Of a DNA stretch of 64,000 nucleotides, positions 1 to 9,125 are shown piece after piece; within the stretch, counting starts at the first letter, position 1, and every line of letters starts with the position of its first letter. The stretch is from positions 173,867 through 237,866 of the forward strand of contig NZ_LMUF01000038.1 of NCBI RefSeq assembly GCF_009766085.1, given 5' to 3'. Made by a program: the position numbers and the translations under genes. Below the pieces are notes generated by a model that did no database searches, was not told the origin of the DNA, and was given only the letters and a program-made list of their open reading frames with translations. Origin of the DNA: Burkholderia sp. S171 (GTDB lineage: Bacteria; Pseudomonadota; Gammaproteobacteria; Burkholderiales; Burkholderiaceae).

Positions 1-47
1 TCCTTGTGGACATCCAGTCCGACGAACAACGTGCTAACGTTTTGCAT
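1..47 (-). CDS. IS110-family transposase, N-terminal fragment at window edge
   Basis: Reading leftward from the ATG at 45-47, the translation is MQNVSTLFVGLDVHK and runs off the left edge. The segment FVGLDVHK carries the first catalytic aspartate of the DEDD (RuvC-like) domain and is characteristic of IS110-family transposases, which cut and join DNA as dimers. Only about 15 residues are inside the window, so whether the gene is intact cannot be told. It places an insertion sequence at the outer edge of the defence-like island. Confidence 0.75.
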   Translation of the reverse strand, partial: MQNVSTLFVGLDVHK

Positions 48-132
48 GCTGGCCTCCGTGTTGGAAATAAAACCTTCGAGTGCTGGGTACGCCCACACTT
101 TACGGCTCTGGCTCTATGCTAACCCGCGCGTT

Positions 133-390
133 TTAGCACCTCACGCGGGGGCCAGCCCTTATTGCCACGAAAGTCATACTGACTTTGAAATTACCGGGAT
201 TCTTCCCCGCGGGCATAACGAAGAGCGGCTCCGCCTTTTCGTGCCAATCGAGGTGCATCGGTGCCCACATGCAAAGCAAAGGGCGCACGTTCAACAAATC
301 GCCCCGCATTTGGCAGAGCACCTTGTTAAGGCCCTTGTCGCGGGTAATAAATTGCCCATCCTTCCAGCATTTCCCGAAGTTCATAGCCAT
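133..390 (-). CDS. Unrecognised short ORF of about 85 residues, possible fragment
   Basis: A leftward open frame begins with MAMNFGKCWKDGQF and ends at the stop near 133. I do not recognise a family. The frame stays open upstream of the first ATG to about position 510, so it could be the remnant of a longer gene whose 5' end was lost. No clear ribosome binding site precedes the ATG. Base composition is mixed and less GC-rich at third positions than the large genes. It lies between the IS110 fragment and the KAP gene, on the same strand. Being non-coding is equally possible. The rest of 48-575 shows nothing recognisable. Confidence 0.25.
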   Translation of the reverse strand: MAMNFGKCWKDGQFITRDKGLNKVLCQMRGDLLNVRPLLCMWAPMHLDWHEKAEPLFVMPAGKNPGNFKVSMTFVAIRAGPRVRC

Positions 391-575
391 CGGATTTTTA
401 AGTTCTTTGTGACTCAGGTTTGCGCAGAGCTCCTTGCCCGGGGATACAGAAGGTACGTCGATAGGTGCCAGGCTTCGCCGTGGTCCGCACCTATGTAGGC
501 CTCACAAGTCCTGTTAGCTTTCGCAGGGACCGCGGCGAACCGATGAGTGAACAGTTCGCCCGAGCCAGCACGCTT

Positions 576-3500
576 CTAACTGTTTTTATGGATCTGGTCT
601 TCGATCCGGCCCAATTCCTTGGACGCTCCAAATGCACCGGAGAGAATCGCAACATCGCTTGCCGTCAGATTTTCGATGCTCAGCCCCTTCAGCGCAACGT
701 TGCCGACAAGCCGGTTCGCCATGGCACATGCCCGGCCCTTGATCGTTTCCGTCCCGAACTCATGGAACCGGCCCATCAGGCCGAGGGCCAGGTCCGAACG
801 TGCCTTGCCCTCGTTTATTAACTTTTCGATGGTCTGTTCGCTGTCGAAAATCGCGGCCGAGGTGGCCTCGCTGCTCGGCACGTCCAAAGAACGGGGAATT
901 AGGTCAACAAAAAATCCTCTGCTAAATATTTCGGAGCGTGAAATGGCTTGTCTCCAGAGTCTTGCCCTTAGCTCATCAGCAATGTTGGCGTCGACGAGCA
1001 GGTCTTTCAGCAACGCACGTCCGCTGTCATCCTGAGCAGAAAGCCACACATTCAAGGCTAGGTCTGCGTCCCCACCGGTCTGAACGGCACCGCGACGAAG
1101 CAGAGCCACGGTAACTGCTCGACGCGCATCATCCTCGATGTGTCTTGAGACGATCTGCCATGCCTCGTTGAGTGTCGCTATCTGTTCCGGCTCGCTGATT
1201 TTCAACGTGCTTACGAGCGCATCAATCTGCTCGACTGACAGGCCGGGATATCGCCGAAAGAACGGTAGCGCTAGACGAGGCTCGACCTTCCAGAGAGCGC
1301 ATGCGGTCTCGATGAGACTCGCACGCTTGTCCTGCCCGACCACACCGCGGTCGAACATGTCGGAAGCGGAGCCGAGCACATCGTCTCTCACTGTTGCGGC
1401 TTGGCTGATTGAAGTCGCACAGGCCTCACCAAAGAGTACAGACGGGTCGTACGGCACAAGCGTCGGGCCAGGCGCAGGCCACTGACCGACCATGTGTCGA
1501 TGCAACAGCGCGTAGTGACCGGGATAGTTTCTGGCCTGCTGGAAGAGCTGCTGCAGCGAGGCTCCAAGCGTTGAGGGCGTTGCATGGGCGAGCACTTTTG
1601 CTATGGGTGGAAAGATCGCTTCAAGATAGTTGCCGTTTGCGCTCCGGTTCGCGAGATTGTTCAAAGCGCTGTCCAAATGCCCCCTAAATGGCGCCTTGTC
1701 CCAGCTGGAGACGGGAAGCCCGCGGACGAACGCTGAGTAGCGGTTTGCCATGGCATCGTTAATCGGTTCTGCGTTCAGAATAGTGGTCGCTGCGTTCGTG
1801 GCCGCGACCTTGAGGCTGTCATCTTCTGCAGGCAGAAGATCCGTCAGCATCTCGATACAGGGCAGTGGAAGGTCCGAAATAACCCGCGGAGCCCAGTTAC
1901 TCAACACTGTCGTGGCTACGGGAGCGTTCACCCGACGCAGTTGAGAAACGACGTCGCACGCTTGCCGGGCAAGAGCATCCTTGCGACTCCATGCTGTTGC
2001 AAGCACGACCAGACCCTGCAGCGCGCTGTCGTCGAGCGACTCTATCCGCGCCGTAACCAACTTCATCAGCTCAGGGAATGCCTCATGAACATCGACCTCG
2101 GAACTGTCGCCCGTGAGGTCGTGCAGCAGACGGGTGGCAAATGCGCTGACAAACGACGAGATTTCAACATCCGTCGCGAGCCCTTCGTTTGACACGGCGA
2201 CTTGCCAGGCGGTTCTGACTGCGCTCGGCTGACTGAGCCCCATAAACCGGTAGACGATTGGCCACGTCGCTCGCCGTGTCTCTTCTCCAACCGGCATCTG
2301 CGCAGAGAACACGTCGTTAGCACGTTGCATCGCGGCGTCCATGTCGAATGTTGCCGGCTCGTCCTTTTCAAGTTCACTTGCAAGCGCGTCCACGTAGCGC
2401 GTCCCCAAAGAACTAGCGATGCTACCTATATCAGTTGAGAGCCACGCCTCCAGCTCCTCAAAACCGAGCTGTCTGGATGCGCTGTGGACGCGAACATTTC
2501 GAGCCAGCAACCAATTTAGGAACAGTCCATCTTCCCTTGCTTCCAGGCCATGTTCCGCACGCACACGGATAGCGAGCGCGACAATGGTTCTCACCATCCC
2601 AATCGCCTCGTCCAGACTTGGTGTCTGACCGGAGTCAAGCTTGAAGCCCAGATCCTCGTCACTTACCATCGCGTCGCCGATGAGGCGGGAAGTCACGGCA
2701 CGTTTGTCGGAACCTGACGCTTTGATGAGCAAACCCTTTATCCGAACAGGTCCCAGTTGCGAACGTAGGCTCGGACTGTCGTCAAGCGTCCTGCAAAGCT
2801 CGTTTAGCACCTGTGTGAGAGGAGGATCCGGGATTCGCTCGATTACGTCCGCCATCACGCGTGCACCATTCGTGCGGCGCGCTTCCGTTTCGCCTCTCAT
2901 ATCTTCAAAAAGGTTATACAGATTTTTTGCCTGCTCCACACTCAACGGCGAAACATCATAATGCCTACCCAGTCCCTCGAGAACGCCATCGGTGTCGCCG
3001 GATACGAATGCGTTTCGCAACGGGGCAATCTTCGGCCCCAGCCGCCGGGTAATAGGATCTTCTGAGAGCAGTAGCAAGCTTTCCAGTGGCTGAGCCCATC
3101 GAACGCCTACGAGCCCAGCGAGAAACTGACGAAGTGGCCTGTATTCTGATCGCAACTGCGGTTTCTGTTGAGCGGCAGTCCCCTCCCCAACCGGAGAAGG
3201 TTCGGGCATCAGGTACTTGTCGGCGAGGATTCGCCGGATTGATTCCGGACGCTCAGACAAACTCTGCCCTCTCACGACGACTTCTGTGAGGTGAAAGAGA
3301 AGCTCAGGGTCGTCCTGCAGTTCGCGATAAAAATCCGGGAAGCTCACCTTCAGGGCTGAAAGTGCGCCGAGTGATATGGGATGGTCGGTGACAGCCCCTT
3401 CATGCAAACCGCCTGCGCGATCGCTACCAACCCCGTCGGCTTCACGCTTTTTTGCGAGCCACCATGACTGCTCAAACGCGTTGACAATTTGCAGCGCATT

Positions 3501-4682
3501 TCGTGGATCCTGGACGCCCGCATGAATCATTCTGTCAACAACGGGCGCCAGCGGCACACCGCGCGCTGCGAGATCGGCTGCAACGCCGCGCATGCTTTCC
3601 AGTTTCCGGGTAGCAAAGTCTCGCATGTCGTTACGGGGTGACGGTGGAATCTCCAAGCGGAATTGGAAAATCCGGTCGAGATACCGCCGAGCATCAAACC
3701 GGTTGAACACTGACGCGGGCAAATCGGCGGAACGTCGGCCTTTGGCCAGCGCGTCCGCAATCTTCCCCTCGTCGCACGAAATGACGAATACCAGACCAAG
3801 TCCATGCGGCAGGCGACCTTTCGGAATCTCCATGAACGTGCGCACGCCATCCAGACCGAGCACCATCTCTTCCGCCGACAACCTGTCCAGATCATCGACG
3901 AACACAACCAGCCGTTCACATTTCTTCCCATCCCGACCATCTGGGGACTTGTCTTCTCCCTCCTTGTAGCGGGCCAGCTGCCCAAGCAACATGTCCTCGT
4001 ACTGCTCCGAACCGGTGCTGGGAAGCATCACCCGCGTCATGGCAGACGCGGCCTTCACTTCTGGTGGTTTCACGTGCTTCAGCACGTATCCAAAGAGAAC
4101 CGAAACACACAACATCAACGTCACTCTGGTCGCGTCATGACCGGCGCCAAGGAACCAGTTGCTGGCAGCGAGAATGACGATGAATGCGGCCATAACCGCC
4201 AGCACAGCGGGAATCGGCAGCATCCAGGAGCGAAGCGTTTCCCAGAAGTATTTGAGCGTTGGCTTGGGCTGTTCCGTGACGTGGCTGATTTGACGGAAGA
4301 GTCGGTCCTGCAGGTTTTCCTCGTGCCCACCGAGCTCAAGGAATACGTGGCGTAGTAGTGCCCGCTTGATGTCCTGGTCGCGGCCCCCAAAGCGCCATGC
4401 ATTAAAGGTTATGCACTGAATCTTCTCCAATCGCCTCGCGCCCTGATGCTTGGTGGCATCGTTTCGAAGCTCTGCCATGTACATCTCTTTGATGCTGCTC
4501 TTACCCGTACCCCAGCCACCGAGAAGGCCAATGCTGAACGGCGTCGAGTGATTCCCCGACTCGATCAGACTACGTAACGCGAGCGCAAAATGACGATGAC
4601 CAAACGCATCGAGTTGAGCGTCTGCGATCTCCCGGTCTAAAACGGACGGCATTTCGTTGGCAGTGGGAATTTCTCTTTTCAT
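576..4682 (-). CDS. Large membrane-anchored KAP-family P-loop NTPase
   Basis: A 1368-residue protein. The Walker A motif GGWGTGKSS lies at about residues 55-63 and the Walker B motif LVVFVDDLDRL at about 258-268. Between them are two hydrophobic segments (about 154-180 and 186-202). Insertion of transmembrane segments between the Walker motifs is the hallmark of the KAP family (Kidins220/ARMS, PifA). PifA excludes phage T7 from F-plasmid-carrying cells, and KAP ATPases such as QatA occur in other anti-phage systems. The remaining roughly 1000 residues are helical and repeat-like with no domain I can name, and could serve as a sensor or scaffold. The gene stands alone on its strand, upstream of mobile DNA. 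The family assignment is firm from motifs; an anti-phage role is inference from family and neighbourhood. The start ATG follows an AT-rich leader with a weak ribosome binding site. Confidence 0.9.
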   Translation of the reverse strand: MKREIPTANEMPSVLDREIADAQLDAFGHRHFALALRSLIESGNHSTPFSIGLLGGWGTGKSSIKEMYMAELRNDATKHQGARRLEKIQCITFNAWRFGGRDQDIKRALLRHVFLELGGHEENLQDRLFRQISHVTEQPKPTLKYFWETLRSWMLPIPAVLAVMAAFIVILAASNWFLGAGHDATRVTLMLCVSVLFGYVLKHVKPPEVKAASAMTRVMLPSTGSEQYEDMLLGQLARYKEGEDKSPDGRDGKKCERLVVFVDDLDRLSAEEMVLGLDGVRTFMEIPKGRLPHGLGLVFVISCDEGKIADALAKGRRSADLPASVFNRFDARRYLDRIFQFRLEIPPSPRNDMRDFATRKLESMRGVAADLAARGVPLAPVVDRMIHAGVQDPRNALQIVNAFEQSWWLAKKREADGVGSDRAGGLHEGAVTDHPISLGALSALKVSFPDFYRELQDDPELLFHLTEVVVRGQSLSERPESIRRILADKYLMPEPSPVGEGTAAQQKPQLRSEYRPLRQFLAGLVGVRWAQPLESLLLLSEDPITRRLGPKIAPLRNAFVSGDTDGVLEGLGRHYDVSPLSVEQAKNLYNLFEDMRGETEARRTNGARVMADVIERIPDPPLTQVLNELCRTLDDSPSLRSQLGPVRIKGLLIKASGSDKRAVTSRLIGDAMVSDEDLGFKLDSGQTPSLDEAIGMVRTIVALAIRVRAEHGLEAREDGLFLNWLLARNVRVHSASRQLGFEELEAWLSTDIGSIASSLGTRYVDALASELEKDEPATFDMDAAMQRANDVFSAQMPVGEETRRATWPIVYRFMGLSQPSAVRTAWQVAVSNEGLATDVEISSFVSAFATRLLHDLTGDSSEVDVHEAFPELMKLVTARIESLDDSALQGLVVLATAWSRKDALARQACDVVSQLRRVNAPVATTVLSNWAPRVISDLPLPCIEMLTDLLPAEDDSLKVAATNAATTILNAEPINDAMANRYSAFVRGLPVSSWDKAPFRGHLDSALNNLANRSANGNYLEAIFPPIAKVLAHATPSTLGASLQQLFQQARNYPGHYALLHRHMVGQWPAPGPTLVPYDPSVLFGEACATSISQAATVRDDVLGSASDMFDRGVVGQDKRASLIETACALWKVEPRLALPFFRRYPGLSVEQIDALVSTLKISEPEQIATLNEAWQIVSRHIEDDARRAVTVALLRRGAVQTGGDADLALNVWLSAQDDSGRALLKDLLVDANIADELRARLWRQAISRSEIFSRGFFVDLIPRSLDVPSSEATSAAIFDSEQTIEKLINEGKARSDLALGLMGRFHEFGTETIKGRACAMANRLVGNVALKGLSIENLTASDVAILSGAFGASKELGRIEDQIHKNS

Positions 4683-5454
4683 GGTTTTTTAATAGCGTTG
4701 TTCTGACATGAAGATCGATTGAAAACTTGCTCGATTCGATTGTGCTCGCTCGATCCTGATCGAAATGGGCAACGCGGTTTATCCGGCAGACCGAAGGTCC
4801 CACCCTCGAACCTGAGCGCTCCTGACCGTACATGCGGTGTGGATCCAGTTATGGCACACGGCATGATACTCCGCAGTAAGACTCCGAACGAACGCGCCCG
4901 GACGCTACGGGTTCGATGAACTGGCAACATGTGACAGCCATAAACTGCGATCTGTCGTCGCTGCGGGAACAACATCTAGTCTCCGGGGATTCGCTCAACG
5001 TGCGACTGTCACGGGCAGCCGCGTGCACGAGATCAGCGGCAGAAGAGACCAAGCGAAGCTATCGACGGCGATGCGCAGAACACCTCATATCCCGGCGGGT
5101 AGCGGTCGACACTACTTTCGCTTGCACCAAAGCTCAGTTGAGTCCCACCCAGCGCGAACTTCTAACGAGCGCCATCGCCGGGTTCGCCGGCACCCGTATG
5201 CGATGCACTCTTTGATCTCCGCGAGGGGGCGAATGTTGCGCCGGTCCTTGACGCCTCGATTTCAGGGTCGAGCGACGGCAGAAGGTGGTGAACGTCGACG
5301 AGTTCGCAGTTCGCCTCGTAAGCGCGTTTTGTGCCGGGATGAATCGACCGATCGCCCGCGACGGACGCCGTTGCTGTTTCGTCCGAGCTTTAAACACCCA
5401 GTGCCTACACAAGCATCGCGCGAGCACCTCCGCACAGTACACGGAGGCGTGACC
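4683..5454. other. 770-base intergenic stretch without a recognisable gene
   Basis: No open frame here shows a recognisable family or coding-like composition. The part nearest 4683 is AT-rich and presumably holds the promoter of the KAP gene. The stretch 5215-5450 is GC-rich and may be decayed coding sequence, but no frame gives convincing homology by eye. It separates the KAP gene from the ABC-3C cassette. Confidence 0.5.
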
Positions 5455-7070
5455 TTATTGTTTTCGCCAGTCTTTTACGTATAGCAGTCCGGTATTGTTT
5501 AAACGGACGACGCTTAGTCTCTGCAGGGTGGCTGCGGTCTCCTCGCCATACTTATAAACCTCGTCGAGAGCGATAAATGTCTGGCTTGAGAATCGCTCGT
5601 ACTCTTTAATAAAGCGGGCCACGGCGCGATTTTCCACATTTTTAAACAATGGCGAGTCGTGTATCAGGATGGGCAGGTCTGTCAACTCAAAGATCGCCAA
5701 GTCAAAAATCACCAAATTTGCAAATGCTTTGCCCGTGCCTGTGTCATCGACTATTTGGTATGAATAGCTACTTTCGCCTAGTTCAAGAGATGGCGACTTG
5801 GCATTCTCCCCGTAGACGCGCTCGACAATTTCGTGGATTTTCGCGTTGATGGAGCCTTGAATTTCATACACAATTTGCGTTTTAAGTTTTGATAGTTCCT
5901 CACTAAGAAGGCCGTAGTCCCCGTCTATTGCGATTTTCTTTTCAAAATATTCATTTTGACGTCTAAGCTTGGTCCACTGTTCAGACAACATCGTCACACG
6001 GTCTATCAGTGCCGTCGGATTATCGTAGTTTTTCAGTCGCGCGCTGATTTGCTCGTCTATCTCCGCAAGAGCCGCGTTCAATCCCGCCTGCTGTGCTTTT
6101 AAATCGGCGGCGGATTCGACAAGTTCTTTCTTTAAAATCGCAGCTAGTGAACTATGAAAGGTCTCAATTGACGCTATCCGCTCGGCATTAACCGAGGGGA
6201 AAAAAAATCCCGGAGCGCTTCAAACTGCTCACTTCGAATGTATCGACAATCATTCAAGTTTCGCTCGGTCCTCTGCAACTTCTCCTTGATCCGTAGCAGT
6301 TGGGAGAGAAGAGCATCCTTTGCGCGTTTCAGGTCGAGTAAGTCCTTATCCACGACCTCGCGGATATTCAGTGCATATTTTGCGAGATCGAACTTAATGG
6401 CATCTACTTCTTGGAGAATTCTTTCCAACCCGACCTGATTTTTTGAGTATTGTCGCGCGCCAATTTTTTCGACAATCGAGAATTTAACAGCTTGAGTGAG
6501 CGCCTTCCGTTCGCTTTCCTTCCGATATAACTCAGCCTGCGCGCTCTCAATCTCTGCGAAGCGATCAAATATCTTTATTAGAATCGAAATACACTCGCGT
6601 GCCCCCTGATTAGGGATGGCATGCAGCGGATGCCGGACGTTCGAAACGTTGTCTTTTGGCCAGATGCGAGAATAGGTTCCTACGAATGCTCGGAAACTCA
6701 GGCCCTGCTTCGCTGGAAAATAACATGATTTTAGCCATTCAGTGTATGTCCGAAGGTCGATTTCTTCGACGGCTCGATAATCTGAATCACAGCGAAGTAC
6801 GAAATTTGGCGTTATTGTTTCTCTGCTGAAGAAGTATGCCTCTCCGTCAAAATCAAAACGAAATTGATACGAGTGCTCGCCTAACTCTCTGATAGCATCC
6901 CGGTTCAAATACAAGAATGAATCGCCTCCAAAAACGAAGTCGACGATCATAAGGGCCGTGGACTTGCCGATAGAATTCGCGGCATTATCGTCGCCTAATA
7001 CAACGTTCAATCCCTCGCGAAACTTAATGACACCTTGTCGTAAAACCGTGGAGCGAACTTCATTCAACAT
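5455..7070 (-). pseudogene. ABC-3C system ATPase with DUF2326 C-terminus, interrupted by one frameshift
   Basis: Two adjacent leftward frames form one protein. The first part (7070 to about 6200) has a P-loop variant GDDNAANSIGKST at residues 26-38, then a long coiled-coil region. The second part (from about 6200 to 5455) carries the DUF2326 signature of ABC-3C ATPases, including FFPSVNAERIASIETFH across the junction and LPILIHDSPLF as the Walker-B-like segment. The frames join only if one base is added to the run of eight T on the coding strand (plus strand A run, 6200-6207); the restored protein has 538 residues. ABC-3C ATPases resemble RecN/Rad50-type proteins and are thought to license a partner effector. 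The start overlaps the preceding gene by 11 bases. The break may be a real mutation, a sequencing error in a homopolymer, or a slippage site. Composition is AT-rich compared with the flanks, a sign of transfer. Confidence 0.8.
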
Positions 7071-7281
7071 AATTAACCACGCCTCGTTCGAAGTTTATGT
7101 CAATTTTGTCTAGCAAATAGAGCACATCGACGGCAAAGAGAAATTCGTCGATCCCCTCAAATTTCTCAGCAACCGACATATAAAGTTCATGGACGCTAAT
7201 CTCACCGGGGCCGCGCCGAAGAAGGGGCAGTTTTCCGATTATCGAGTCCTTGAGAGGTATAAATTTACTTGGTGTGATCAT
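7060..7281 (-). CDS. Small ABC-3C middle-component-like protein (73 residues)
   Basis: The protein starts MITPSKFIPLKDSIIGKL, which is typical of the short middle components of ABC-three-component systems; these are thought to bridge the effector and the DUF2326 ATPase. The middle portion reads as a small winged-helix-like fold (DEFLFAVDVLYLLDKI). Its ATG overlaps the stop of the HNH gene in an ATGA arrangement (7278-7281), and its stop overlaps the start of the ATPase gene, so all three are translationally coupled. A longer in-frame extension upstream to 7368 exists but would lie inside the HNH gene and looks like a shadow. The exact middle-component subfamily cannot be named without a profile search. 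Confidence 0.8.
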   Translation of the reverse strand: MITPSKFIPLKDSIIGKLPLLRRGPGEISVHELYMSVAEKFEGIDEFLFAVDVLYLLDKIDINFERGVVNYVE

Positions 7282-8048
7282 TCGAATAGCTCGCAATTTT
7301 GCACGTAAAAAGCCGCGATTACCTCTGCTGCTTCCTTTGACGCAAGTTCGTGCTTTAGTCGAATCCAATCAACGGTATTTTCGAAAATTTCTTGTTGACT
7401 ACTGGTCACAGTGGTTTGCTTGACATAAAACGTCTTCACTTGCAAGGCGATCAATACTGCTTTCGTCGGGTCGTTTCTTTCCAGATCAGCAAAACGGTCT
7501 CGAACAAACAAATAAAAGGAAGACACATCGTTTTTTATTTTTCGCTTAGTAATCGGTCGAATTGAGCTATTGAGTTTTGCATCAATATCTTTTGCCTCAA
7601 ATTCAGTCGATTCGTCAAATTGAACATTGCTGTCGATCAGTGAATTGATAACGTCTATTATCTCTGACTCTAGTTGATACTGGCCAAATATCTCAATCTG
7701 CTCTGATTGTTTGATCAAGTTTTCCTTCTTTCTTACCAGATCGCAATAGCCCTCTATTGTTTTTGGATTGTCGAAAATGTTATGGCATGTGAAACATAGC
7801 GGAATCAGGTTGTCCTCATGGTTCGCGTCTTCTGACAACTTCTTCTGACTTTGTAAAAGCTCAAGCTCATCGTCGGTCGGATTGAGCGGATAAATATGTG
7901 CAATCTCATACTCCCGGAATGTGGTCTTCCCCTTCTTTTTGAAGAGCGGCTTACCACAATTCGGGCACGCTTCGCTAACTTGGGTACACAGGGCCACTTC
8001 GAGGGCTCTGCTTATAGTTGGGCGAGGATTCGCTTCCTTCTTAGCCAC
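7278..8048 (-). CDS. HNH-nuclease-like effector of an ABC-3C system
   Basis: About 256 residues. Two zinc-binding pairs (C28/C31 in CPNCG and C85/C88 in CFTCH) frame the core EIAHIYP (H51) and NLIPLCFTCH (N80, H89), the layout of an HNH endonuclease. The C-terminal half is helical and probably holds the region that contacts the middle component and ATPase. I chose the GTG at 8048 because GGAG lies five bases upstream and the resulting protein begins VAKKEANPRPT; in-frame ATG codons at 8066 and 8078 are possible. As the first gene of the cassette it would be the DNA-cutting effector, presumably held inactive until the ATPase senses infection. That role is inferred from ABC-3C architecture, not shown by the sequence. 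The codon use is AT-rich. Confidence 0.85.
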   Translation of the reverse strand: MAKKEANPRPTISRALEVALCTQVSEACPNCGKPLFKKKGKTTFREYEIAHIYPLNPTDDELELLQSQKKLSEDANHEDNLIPLCFTCHNIFDNPKTIEGYCDLVRKKENLIKQSEQIEIFGQYQLESEIIDVINSLIDSNVQFDESTEFEAKDIDAKLNSSIRPITKRKIKNDVSSFYLFVRDRFADLERNDPTKAVLIALQVKTFYVKQTTVTSSQQEIFENTVDWIRLKHELASKEAAEVIAAFYVQNCELFE

Positions 8049-8330
8049 ATTATCTCCGGGTCTCATCACTGGTAGCAATGCGATGTGGATAGTGCATAGT
8101 TTGTAGCACTCTGTAAAGGCGTTCGTATTATCAGCGACCTTTGTTGTTGTCCGTGACCATTTATTTTATCGACGTTGCAGGGCCGCACCACTGCCCGAGA
8201 TGGGTACTCGCCGAGATCCCGATTAACGCTTAGAAGACGCAACGGGCCGTCGCTTCAATGTGCGTGTAATGCATAGGCAGGCGGGCATTTGACCCGCGAT
8301 GCTGGAAACAGCGGCGGTTTGTTCTGATTT

Positions 8331-8368
8331 GGGGTCGTCTCAGAATTCGGAAAAAATCGTACGCTAGC
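8331..8368 (+). repeat. Terminal inverted repeat of a Tn3-family (Tn21/Tn501 group) transposon
   Basis: The sequence begins GGGGTCGTCTCAGAATTCGG and continues through AAAAAATCGTACGCTA. From memory this matches the 38-bp inverted repeats of the Tn21/Tn501 branch of the Tn3 family, which all start with GGGG and end near TACGCTAAG. The GGGG end faces left, so the element extends rightward and includes the resolvase gene. No opposite inverted repeat was found; the right part of the element was probably lost to later insertions. Confidence 0.8.
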
Positions 8369-8412
8369 AGTGTCCGACGTGACTGGTCGCTCGTCCGTTC
8401 AATGCCTTCTCG

Positions 8413-8988
8413 TCATCGTTCTAGAGCCCGATAAAGCGTGGCGCGATGGACACCAAGCAGGCGGGCAACCTCAGCTACAGGCTTTCCGTCTTGCTCGATA
8501 AGCTGGCGCGCGTGGACGATGCGTCCAGCGTCAAGTGATGGAGTCGGCCCAAAGCGCACGCCGCGCGCTTTGGCGGCAACCCGTCCAGCGCTGGTACGCT
8601 CCACGATCAGGGAGCGCTCGAAATCCGCCATACCGGCGAATACGGTGAGGACCATGCGCCCGGCCGGAGTGGTCGTGTCGGCCCACGGTTCAGCCAGCGA
8701 TCGCAGACCCGCACCGGCGTCCTTGATACGTTCCGCGATGTCCAGAAGGTCACGCGTAGACCGGGCCAACCGATCAAGACGGGTGACCGTCACCACGTCG
8801 CCGGCGCGGAGATGCTCAAGCAGACGGCTAAGCTCGGGCCTGTCGCGTTTTGCGCCACTGACCTTTTCTTCGAAGATCCGTGTGCAGCCGGCTTCGCGTA
8901 ATGTGCTTCGTTGCTGGGCGAGATCCTGGCCTTGGGTGGACACTCGGGCATAGCCGATCAGAGGCCCGATTTCGATCTTCTTGACCAT
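8413..8988 (-). CDS. tnpR: Serine recombinase, Tn3-family resolvase (TnpR)
   Basis: A 191-residue small serine recombinase. The N-terminal catalytic motif YARVSTQGQDLAQQ contains the nucleophile S17, followed by the conserved arginines in VTVTRLDRLARS. The C-terminus (GKPVAEVARLLGVHRATLY) is the helix-turn-helix that binds res. TnpR resolves cointegrates formed during replicative transposition. The length is usual for the family. The gene points at the inverted repeat only 45 bp away, so the tnpA transposase normally located there is missing and the element cannot move on its own. The presumed res site lies immediately upstream (8989-9113) and would also be the autoregulated promoter. Confidence 0.93.
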   Translation of the reverse strand: MVKKIEIGPLIGYARVSTQGQDLAQQRSTLREAGCTRIFEEKVSGAKRDRPELSRLLEHLRAGDVVTVTRLDRLARSTRDLLDIAERIKDAGAGLRSLAEPWADTTTPAGRMVLTVFAGMADFERSLIVERTSAGRVAAKARGVRFGPTPSLDAGRIVHARQLIEQDGKPVAEVARLLGVHRATLYRALER

Positions 8989-9113
8989 GTTGCACCTGTC
9001 GCAATATATGTCGCAGAAATTCTAACACTCGCGACAAAGATAAGCGACACGCAAAAGCCTTATGCAACGGGCACCCGAAAAATGTCGCGGGTTTTACAAG
9101 TTACGCGACATGC
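8989..9113. promoter_or_regulatory. Putative res site and tnpR promoter region
   Basis: Several TGTCG/CGACA half-sites lie directly upstream of tnpR: TGTCGCAATATATGTCGCAG at 9000-9017, CGACA...GCGACAC near 9034-9052, and a 28-bp palindromic site at 9083-9110 (TGTCGCGG to GCGACA). This three-subsite pattern upstream of tnpR is what Tn3-type resolvases bind; the 28-bp site is the best candidate for the crossover site I. Tn3-family resolvases usually repress their own promoter by binding here. Confidence 0.7.
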
Positions 9114-9125
9114 CATCGACGTCCC

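Noticed and set aside
8049-8330. Searched for a small gene or RNA upstream of the HNH gene
   Set aside because: No frame or hairpin pattern stood out; presumed promoter region.
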